From Diadema setosum (Eukaryota; Echinodermata; Echinoidea; Diadematoida; Diadematidae), in contig NC_092685.1 of NCBI RefSeq assembly GCF_964275005.1, forward strand, positions 12,320,913 to 12,384,912: DNA of 64,000 nucleotides, in the 5' to 3' direction. Every line of letters begins with the position of its first letter. Positions within the stretch are counted from its first letter, which is position 1. This document shows positions 48,230 to 59,603 of the stretch, in pieces. A model generated the notes under the pieces. The model was given only the letters and a program-made list of their open reading frames with translations. It ran no database searches and was not told where the DNA came from. The translations under genes were made by a program, and so were the position numbers.

Positions 48230-49008
48230 ATTTGTGTGTGTGATATTTTCCTTTCTTTCATAGCCTTCTTTTTTTTTTCTTTTTTTACTTGGACCGATAT
48301 CTAATTTCTTTCCGCGCCTACCTCCCTATACCATATACTGTCTCTTTCTTCCTAATTCTCATCACTTTTTCTTCGGTCGCAATTGCCCCTTTCACGGGAA
48401 CACAATGACGATTATCTAACTAGATTACACTTGCAGGAACATTCTCAGTTTGTTGCGACTCGAGCTGCTCGGAAGGGAGGTAAGCGATCGAGGTATATAG
48501 CGGAGAAAGAGAGACGGGGGGGGGGGGTGGGGAGATACGTAAAGGAGAAATCGAAGGATGGTGGCCTTCTACGAACACAAAGTGCAAAGAAGCTTGAAAT
48601 AATTCGCTACAAGCGTGTCCTGTCACACGATACGCGAAGAAGCTACGGCCACCTGGTGTGCAGCCTGTATATTATAATGGCGTCGATTTCGACCTTGGTC
48701 TAACATAATTTTCCTCTTTCTTTTATTTTGATGTCGATAGCATACGACATCCGAGGGAAAATATAACAAACAAAAAGAGAGAGAGAGAGAAAAAAAAAAA
48801 CACGTCATAATATCAGTAACCAGCCTTGAGCCCTTCAGTGGAACATCGGGAAGGAGTTTAGGCACGCACGTGGGCTGCGATACCGATAATTGTGACGAGA
48901 CCTTTTGAAGAAATGCGAAGGTGCCCTCTGATAAAGGTGCCCTCTGATAAGCCAAATTTGGTAAGACGAATATTGCTGAACGAAATATAAAGATATATAT
49001 GTACATTT

Positions 49009-49048
<40 letters not shown>

Positions 49049-52000
49049 ATTTATATACACATATGAATGTATATGAAATCGGACTAAAGGGCAAGCTCTT
49101 TAGTCTCTACGTCTCACAAAGATTTATAATAGGTATATAGATGGATACACATTTCAACTCTTTCTTATTGTGACGGTATAAACAGTATATCATTCCAGTA
49201 CCATCTAAAAAGAGTAGCTTCTTTCTTTTTGAAATAAATATATGAATGAATGAATGAAACATGTACATATGTGCATGTATACATAAGAAAATGTGTCAAT
49301 GCATGCATTTGCATGCAAGTGTGAAACATAAGGTTACAATGCCAGATTGGAATCTATCGAAAATACACTTTGCTTAACAACCTCAGCACAAAATCAAATC
49401 ATATTTTAATTATCATTTACACAAAAACAACATTGACCATACTAACATTAAGTGTTTATATGTAACAAATTTTATGCAAATTATGTTCATATGTAATAAA
49501 TTTTATGCAAATTATATTTATATGTAACAAATTTTATGCAAATTATCCATGATAAATGTAATCATGTTACCTGGATAAACGTGTTAGCATTCAAGCAAAA
49601 TTAGACTTGAATGCCAAAACCTCGATATTTCACCTGCATCCCGTATTCCGTATTCCGTCCTATTTGAAAGTCTTAATAATTTTTGAAATACATTTTTCTT
49701 TATCATTAGGCCTATTATTTAGAAGTTCTTTTCTAGCGCATAATACTATTGATTAGGACTTTAAACGTACTTCAAGGAAAATGGACAATTGAGAAATACA
49801 GCCAAAATGCTGCTTATGCGTCTGCATAATGTTATTTACGAGGTTATTCCATGGTTTATAGGCAGCATAACATAAAAATGTGTGTAAATTTGGGGTACTA
49901 TGCATACAAATCTTTTGGTGATGATTTAATTTTCTTGCTGTCTCTTGATTTACCAGAGACTCTGAGAGATATGCGACGGAGCTAATCCATGAAAACATAA
50001 CTTTAGGTATATAAGATCTTACATGCAACAATCAGTAATCAAATAATCAACTCATGTTTGTTTGTTTGTTTTTTTAGTCCTTGACACAAGCCTTGCAGCA
50101 GAGTTTAGAAGAACCTGAAGTTTCTTTGAAGCATGTGCATGTGTGTAGAATAGCGTTAAAGGTAGCAGCAAAGACATTTTTTTTATTACTTAGAATTGCA
50201 TATTTTACGCACGTATGATGCAAATACACAAACACCCAAAGACACTGAAATCAGGAGACGTATAGAGATGTAGATTATGTTCAAGATTTTTCCACGCTCT
50301 TGTTAGATGGCATCGCATGTTGTTCATACTCATTTTTAACTTTCAATCGTTAGTCGGTATAATCATGACCCATAGTCACTGTTCAGGCATACATAGTTTC
50401 GGTGCTGAGATGTAAAATGAAAATTAACAAATTCTGTTTAATGTTATGTTATATTTTGTTTGTTTTGTCTTGTTTTTTAAGATAAAGAACCATATACACC
50501 ACATCGATCTAATAAGAGAGTCACGCATGCACAAAGTCTTCGAGGACGCGCTTTTTAGTGTCTCGCTACCTATGTATACGTCACACAGCTGTACTAGTTC
50601 TCTGCTTTTCTCTGATACACGATTTGATCACATTACCCTGACAGTGCTTGAGAAGAAGAACAATTAAGTCAAAATCTTCATGCCAACAGTAACTTTTGGA
50701 CATACATGTATTTTACCCCGCTCGAATAGCATTTACAGTTTAGAATGACAATCAAGCAGAACGACGCCAATCGTTCGCAAATCTCAGCAAGAGCGTGCAT
50801 GTGAGTGCGTGTGTGTGTGTGTGTGTGTGTGTCTAATGATACACAACTTGTTTAAATCTTTAAAATTATGCTTTGTCGATTGCAACTCCAGTTCTACACA
50901 GCTGCTAAACATCCCCTAATTACGATCCCTTTTCTCTATTTTCCGGAAAATTGGTGATTGACGATATTGTTTTGTTAATTAAGAATGAACATACCTCGGA
51001 CCGCCGTTACCCATTGTTTTGATTCTGTACTGCGCGTTCCGGTTATAGACGGGATCGAATTCAATGCCCTCGCCTCCACCCTCATCGTATACGCCAGTGT
51101 TTACAAAATGTTATCGGATATTCATTATTCATGTATCTCCCTTATCTTTCAGGCTCGGCGTGCGCGTGGTGCTCAATCAATATCAGCCCGCACAAAAGAA
51201 AGTCATTAGACTGTGGGAAGAATCACAACAATACAATCATTATTTCCCTTTTCTCGCATAAAACCTGCGTATGGGCCGGTGATTTGGTTAGTATATTAAG
51301 AAAACGATTAATTTGAGTCGTTATTCCTGAACTGCTGTGATCCTTTGATGTTCAACGATCCAATCTTTTCCTTCCATTATATCACTTGTCAGTGAAAAGT
51401 TCCATCCTCATAAAAGAAGCGCACAGATAGGGTTTGGAATTGTTCATTGCGCTACGATTCTATCGTAGTGATATACTCAGCAATAATTACTTTAGGATTT
51501 TTTTTTTTTGAGAGACACAGAGAGAGACAAAAAACAAACAAACAAACAATAACAACAATTCACTGCCAAGGACAAAACTTTTACAATGGTGACATTTGTA
51601 GAATATGTAGAGACCACTTAGAATTGATACATAGATTCAAACTGCGAGTCGCCTCTGGGAGGATGATAATGATAGGCGGGGCATTGTAAAAATGCGGCAT
51701 CCAGTCTATACGCAAAATTGAAATCTAAACATGGAAGCATCATAGGTAAGCACGCAATACTGGGTAAGGAATTTCACTTGACGTATCTCTCAAAGGAAAC
51801 TCCTGAAATCATGCATGTATGGTACAGAGCGGAATCAACTTTAAAGAATTGGTAATGGCATGCAATGCTTGGTATAAGGCGTTTTTAATGCAAATAACTC
51901 CTGACAACTCAAACTTGTTTATGCAGGATTGGTAAGATATAGCTCATTATTATTTGGGCAAGAAAAAAAAACAACAACAACTTGTTGTTAAAATAACAAA

Positions 52001-55000
52001 ACTACAATAAAGGGTAAATACTGGATGAAAATGATAGGAAAAATAATAATCAGCAATATGAATGTCAAAATGATCACATCGAAGCAAATGCTGCTTTCTT
52101 TTATCCATGTCTGCTTTTATACTACAGGCCTATGTATATGCACTGGACTTGTACTGTCACTGCCTGGTAATTTGTATATATCTTATTCCTATGGCGACCA
52201 GGGATGACATCTCATAGCGCTTTGTATCCAGTGGAAAAGGCGCTCTAAAATATCAACTATTGTTATTATCATTATTATTATTATTATCATCATCATCATT
52301 ATTATTGTTATCATTATACTAGACAAAGACGCTGAAGACAGTATAGTGCAGATTTTTCGTGAAGGCCATGATAAGATGTTCTACAAGAGCATCGGAGATA
52401 GGACTGGAAAAACGGAACAACGCAACAACTTAACATTTTATGGTAGCATATCATGCACTTAAATCGCAATAAGGAATGATATGTTAAATGAAGCAATGAT
52501 TATGATTGACTTGTGGGGATAAACGAATACTTCATTACGACACAAGATACATATACCTAAATCAGGGCGAGATAGCAGCGGTGGCCCGGGGCCACTAAAA
52601 GTTGATGTCGGACCACCAAATTTCCAGAAAGGCTATGTTTTGGTGATTCAATATGGCATCTTGAATGCAAAATGAGTTTTCATATTTTCTTTAATTTTGG
52701 GCCACTATATTTCATTTTTTTTTTCGGGCCACCAAAGTTTTATGTTCGAAGATTTTTGTGGCCCGAATGGACCCCCAGATTTAAACAGAAAAGCTAATGG
52801 TGTCGAGCCCTGCCTTAATGATAGAATCTTTATGTACAAATCAAGTGTGTTTGACACAGAAGCGAAAGGAGGGGCTTTATTCCAGTTGGCTTTTGATGAT
52901 CATAGACTAAAGAGTGGTAGATAATCGCCCAAAATTAACTCACCTTGCATCCTTCGCACGTGAACACGCCAAAGTGCAGGCCGGACGAAAGAGCCCCACA
53001 TACCTGGCACGAGATTTTGCGGCTCCCAGTACCATGTAGACTTCCCAGCTCGTCTAAGCATAACACACACACACAAACACACACGTACACACAAGAGAAG
53101 CAGCGAAATGAAAGTGTCAGAACAATGGCACATTCATGTGACAACACTGAGATGCTCCATCCAAAACATCACGGCCATTGGCACTTGTGAAAATTTATGA
53201 AAAAAAGAACGTATTGCGTCATTAATTCGCAACTGCTGACTTATTAGTAGCATCACCAATGCTGCAAAACAGTTTAGAATTGCAATCTTACTATTTTTTT
53301 TTTCTTAGCCTTTGAACTATATTCTCTACTCTGGTGGCTTTTTGATATCATTTAGTGGAATGAATTACGTATGTAAAGGTTAGAAAAATACCTCTACACT
53401 AATCTATAAGTATCACTTTATTCTACATGATACAGTTTTGATACAAAGTATGATGTATAACTAATATGTAAACACACATGCACACACATAATGAATAGAA
53501 TATAAATGATCGACTATCCATGAACACATGATAACATTATTCATTGAGCAGAAAGAAAAATGTGTGCTTGTATGCGTGTAAAATATAATAAGGAGAGATC
53601 GAATGTGTGGGAGATGTTCATGAAAATGTGCACATAGTTGACGAAAGTGTGCATGCTCGTCTAGAATTTGATTACAATCACTCTCATAAACCGCCGCCAT
53701 CTTGTTCTTTTGTCGTGTCTGTCGTTACTGTGAAGGAGCGAGAAGCTTGATGCTTCCTGCAACATTTTTCTTTAGCCCTGCCTTTGATTTCCCTCTCACC
53801 AACCACCAATTCCCTCTCGCTCTCTCCCTTCCACACCTTCCCCTTTTGTCTCTTTCCTCCTCTCTTTCGTCATGTATAGTGACTCATTATGTCTTTTCAC
53901 GAGTAAAGAAATGCAAACTGTTTCGCTTCCATAAATCAAGCCCGAAATTTTAACTGCGACGATTTTTTTTTCTTCCGGTTATTTCCGCGTGTTATAGAGA
54001 GAGAATCGAAGCAAGGGAGACAAAAATATGTACACGCGCGCGAACTTTGATTAATTTGATAAATGCAGAACAGAATATCTTAATGTATGTTGACAATGTT
54101 GATCGTTCCGTGTGTTTAAAAGGCGGAGACTACCATTCTTTCTCAGGAGTTGACTTTCACTTCTGAGCTTGTCCCTCGCCAAGGTAACCACACTCTCCAT
54201 TGACATTGTAGCTTTTTGAGATTCTATTATTGATACTTACTTCGAGAAGGGGTGCCGTAAATTTTTGTGTGTGCCGATAATGGTAAAATATGAAGGGAAA
54301 TTCGTCTAAAATTCAGAAAGCACACCATTTGGAATTCTGTGGGCTGAGCACACAATCAGCGAGGTACTGGAAACACATCTTGCTTATCAAATTAGGAGGA
54401 AGAAAGGAAAATCGCACAGTTGATTAAGCAAGCCTAAAGCTGTTGATATTGTGCAGGAACAGAAAAAAAAAATGAGAATGTATTTTCGCCTTTGTGTTGT
54501 GCTGCCTCGTTGCCTCACGCAAAAGCTTACAGAATTTTCATTCACTATATGTGTGTGGTAGACACGCACCCAACCTCACGCAAAAGTGAATAATCATTCT
54601 GTCATAGTGGACGATCGTTAGTCACAAATGCGAAAATGATACAAAAGCATCTCCAAACATATTGATTATAACGCCATTAAACATTTAAAAACACGCAATG
54701 TTCCTCACCAACAATAATAAAAAAAGAATGCAATGCATTTTTTTTTTCGAAAAGGGACGGATACATAATGCAATAATGGTCGTTGAAACTTGATGATATC
54801 AAATTAGGGAATGGCATGTCGTAAAATTTGTCATGTGTTTCTGGCGAGACATTAGTGGTTAGAATGAAATACTTAATGTAAATGTCTCGAAAGAATTTGA
54901 TTTATTACCACGCATTTGAGCAAAGAATTCACTCTGCCCTGTGTTTTCAGATGAATCGTCATGTACAGTCAAGAAGGATGAAATGATCTACTACGCTAAT

Positions 55001-56027
55001 GATTGAAACTTGCCCAGAATGGAGCAAGTGGAACAACATATACATGTATGTGTTGTCAAATAATGCCGCCATGAACACGCAAGTTAATGTGATACTATTC
55101 ACGAAAACACACACATACTGTATACCCACACAAGGTACGCCTACATCACATCCATTGGAATCAGTTTGACATACGACATTATGAGATAATGGAATGTTTT
55201 GAATCAATTCGAGAAGTTATTCCCCACTGATCATTTTCAACTTCTGGGAAAAAAAAATCAGTTTTCTCTACTCCTGCTTTTAATTGGCGACCTACAAATC
55301 ACTAAGATGACTTTTGAACTAATCAAATGCCATGAATATTCGAATGCATTTTGATGCCAACGTATCGGACCGGACCGTTAAAGGTTTCTTTTCGTGCCAA
55401 TTCTGATCAAATCGAAATTCACAGCGAAGAGTAATGATGTGATGATGCAAACAGAACAGCCTCCATACAATTTTTTATTGTAATCAACTTTCACTTCTTC
55501 TTTGCAGCCATGAACAAGTTAAACGAAAACAGAGCTTGATATCAACTTGGAGCGACAAACTCATCAAGTGCCTGCATCTCTGTGAATGGAGCAATGCCAT
55601 ATTCGATATCTGTTAACTCTTTGTGTGCTTACCTATACCCCTATTACTGATGTAAAAGATCAGGTCAATTCTTGTCACACTTGCTGTCCTGTTCATTCTT
55701 ACCCAGCGATAACGAAATTGCCACGCCAGGTTAGCTGCTCACATCAAATGTTACACCTATCTTCGTATAATTTAGATTGGTGGAATCTATAGCATCACAC
55801 ACCCGTCAAAGTCGTTTTACTATATCCAGGGAGCTGACCTCCTTGCTATATCCTAGGTAAACACGCACACACACAGTGAGGAAGGTGTTTTGCTTCAATA
55901 AAAAACTAGACAAAACTGAAAAAAAAAATCAGAAGTACTTATAGAATAGAAACGTATAAATGCAAATTCTCTTTTGATGTGTCTCCTCCCACTTTCACTC
56001 TGCTTGTTTGTATCTCTCTCTCTCTCC

Positions 56028-56064
<37 letters not shown>

Positions 56065-59000
56065 TAGTTATTTATTAATCTATCTATCTATCCATCTATC
56101 TATTTATTTAGATGTGTCTGTGTGTGTGAGAGTGCGCGCGCGCGAGTGCTTGTATGTAGAATTTTATCATCAAATATAATTCATTGAAGTGTAGTATTAT
56201 AGGATGTGAGCAGGAACCCTGATAGAACTGCATGGGGGGGGGGGGCAAATAAGGGGGTAGGAGGTATAAGGAGGGTATTTTTGTGTGTGTACGTGTAAGT
56301 TTGTGTGTATAGATTTAAAATGTATGTTATGATCTTCGGGTCACCCCATTGAGTATGTTTTGTTGTGATCAATAAATCATTGTTGATTGTATATTGTAAT
56401 ACACTCAAGATGAACGTTTTATTATGTAAAATTACAGAAATCAAATAAGATTATTGAAAAACAACACACAAACACAAAAAAATATATATATTTTTATGTC
56501 TGTGTATGCCGTCAACTTTAATGAGTGCTGTGAGTCACTACATCATCCATGCGTTATTCGTATAAAAGTGGTGGAAGTTTATTTAGGGAAGAGATCTAAT
56601 CCAGCACGTTGATGTCCTCCTGTGGAGTCGTGTACAGGTGTGGCATATTCTTTTTCTTTAAGGGCAAAAAGACATTACCATCCCCTTTTCGTCAAAAGCT
56701 TTAGTTTGGTTCTTGTTTTCTATATTCACATCTCAGTCCCAATTGCTACATAGACATTCAAAGTAAGAATACAATTTCTTAGCCCGTTTTCCACATCTCT
56801 CGAAAACGAACATACAATATAAAAAACGGCAAACGTTTGGAAATTGGATGAGAATGTAAAGGAAACATTTCAAAACTGAATTATCTAATGTATAATGAAG
56901 GAAAAAAAGAAGAACCTACACAGCGCATAGACGTGAACGAATTGATTCTTCAGAAATGAACTTGTAAAGATGAGTTTTAGCCTGTCAGACATCATTTTCT
57001 CAGGGTGTTAAAATGTTTTGACATTTTGGGTATGAAGGCTGCTTTTCGGAACCGCTCTACGTGTGCGCTATCTTGTTTCAGGGTGTTAATTCAATGAAAA
57101 ATATTAATAGTTCTGAATATTATGAAAATGATAATAACAATGATAAAATGATCAGTCATTCTTTGGCGATCGACGACCTTTGCGACCCTGCGTAGCAAGG
57201 ATACCTATAAAAGGCTCTAAAATAGGGGGTCATTGAAGCAAAAGACAGCTTGGGAATTCAAAGTCATACCTAGAATTAGAGGAAGAAAACCCGCGCTAAT
57301 CAGCTAAATAGGAACGATAAAATTGTTTCTTTGCCAGACGTTTTCAAGAGTAATGATATGACTTCATGAAAGGAATTAATACTTGAAACTGGTATCAATC
57401 TATGCAAAACAATTCATGTATTTTAGTATTCCACTCCCAGCCATTTTTACAAAGGTATTCTTACGATAAGATATATACGTTACAATATATCATTTCTATC
57501 TTACCTTAACTGTAGAACTTACTTTCACTACAAGCAAGACAGTGGACATTGAGCGTCCGGACACAACGTCCCACACCATAACAATGACACACCAACACAC
57601 CAACACACACACACGCACACACACACACACACACACACAAGCAACAAACAAACAAAACCCACACGCACACACACACACACAAGCAGAGAGAGACAATTTC
57701 ATTTCCTTTGATTTTGCGCCTCCTCTAAAATTTTTCGGTCCGTTTAACTACTTCAAGTTAATATAGCCGGATACCCTCTGCCGTATATTTGATATTACTT
57801 TGGATATTGAACTTTTTCGTTTTCTCGCTTTCTCAACAGACCATACGATGTACCCGCAAGTTGCTGACAGAAAAAAAAAATCAACGCGTTTTGCATTAGA
57901 CAGACTTTGAGATTTTGCTTTTGACAAATTATATACTGCAAATCCATTGGTACCACATTATCAAAAAGATGAATAATCGCATAATTTAGCAAGGTGTTAT
58001 AGAGTATTTGGCTACCAATACCTCCGATAAATCCTGTCCTGAACAACGAATTGTCCTGAACTCTTGACATTTAATGGTCATCGAATAGGAATTTGTAACA
58101 GTATTGGTGTAGACAAATTTTGTCATTCTTGCGTTGCTTCAAATAAGCATTTATTGCGCTGCCTCCGAGAAAAAGTCATTTTCAACAAATTGTACATACG
58201 GTGCAACCGCCTCTTGCAAGGAATGGGTTAACGATCAGCAGATTCAGCCGTGCATGTCTACTGGTAAGAAGATAGGAACAGTGGTGATTATAATCACACT
58301 TGTGGAAATAGTCGCTAAGATTTGTTTCCGGTTTTATGAAGTTCAGTCGTATTCATTATACTTGGTCGTGTGTTTGTTTGCTTCATTATTCCATGCTTCA
58401 CATTTTACAAGTAAATCATAAACATATCAAGAAACTGAATTTGTAAAATTGTTGAATGCAGCAAATAAGATAATTAATAGGCCCTACATGTGGAATATGA
58501 AGAATTGATACATAGAAGCATTGCTTGTGATTTAAAGTGAATTCTTATATGAAATTTGCAGTTGTAAAAAATTACAAATTATGTCATGGAAAATGAGAAG
58601 GTAAAAAGAACAAAACAAAGAGGATAATAATGAATGTCCAGTACATTAGCTGTAAATACAAAACAGCGGTGTGGTCCCCCGAGCCAACTGCAAGCCCGAT
58701 ACTACGATGGAAATTCACGGTATGTACGTATGCCTTGCAAGATGTTGAAAATCGCTACAAATATTAATTCAAAAGAAAGAAAGCTTATGCTTTAAGGAAC
58801 TACGAGATGATTGAATTGTTTCTCTGTCCAGATAACTTTAAAGATTGGGTCTTAGGAAGTTATCATTATACAGCAGATATAAAATTCGTATATGAGAGGG
58901 AGATGAAAGGAATCGTTTCGTCTCCTAGGAAAAGAATATACCTCACTTTTCTTAACGAACATCGGTGAAAACACATCTGGAAGGTTACCTTTATTAAACT

Positions 59001-59571
59001 GATACATAAATGATCCAAAATTGAAGGAATACAAATCCTGGATCTCCGATATTCTACTGGAGAAAAACAAAGCATTTAGTGTGTTCAAAAACTGTTACAA
59101 ATGCATTGTAAGGAAAGTTATTTTCTGTATCAACACCATATAATTTCATCTTGTGATTTTCTTGTATTATCCCTCCTGTTTTGCCTCTCTTGTGTCGGCC
59201 GCTGTGTTTCACTTTTTATCAGTCATTGCATTTCCACCACATTGTATTTGCGCGTAGCTTCTCTTTGACACTATTCAGATGCTTATATATTACTTTTATT
59301 CAAAACAATTCGTGAAAGATGTTTAACACAATTGCAGCAAAATAATAGAATTGCAGTTGTAAAATCAATTTTGACTTAAGAGGGAAATATCAGGCATGTT
59401 ATTCGTGTGAGAGCCACTGATTTCATGAAAGGCCTTTGGTCACATTCTGTGTTGTCTTGCACGTCGTCAATTTAAAGACTTCGACAATGGGTTTGCTTGA
59501 GCATAACCTGACAGATGGGCTGATACATATTCATCTACATACAATTTTCATCGTTTTTCGGGATTTTGTTG

Positions 59572-59603
<32 letters not shown>

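Larger units (their letters stand above)
47375..52943 (-). other. Receptor intron between the two zinc-finger exons
   Basis: Holds three long (AT)n tracts (48078-48120, 48168-48215, 49012-49045), a 31-bp triple repeat at 49456-49547, and otherwise A/T-rich DNA. No further gene seen. Confidence 0.5.
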
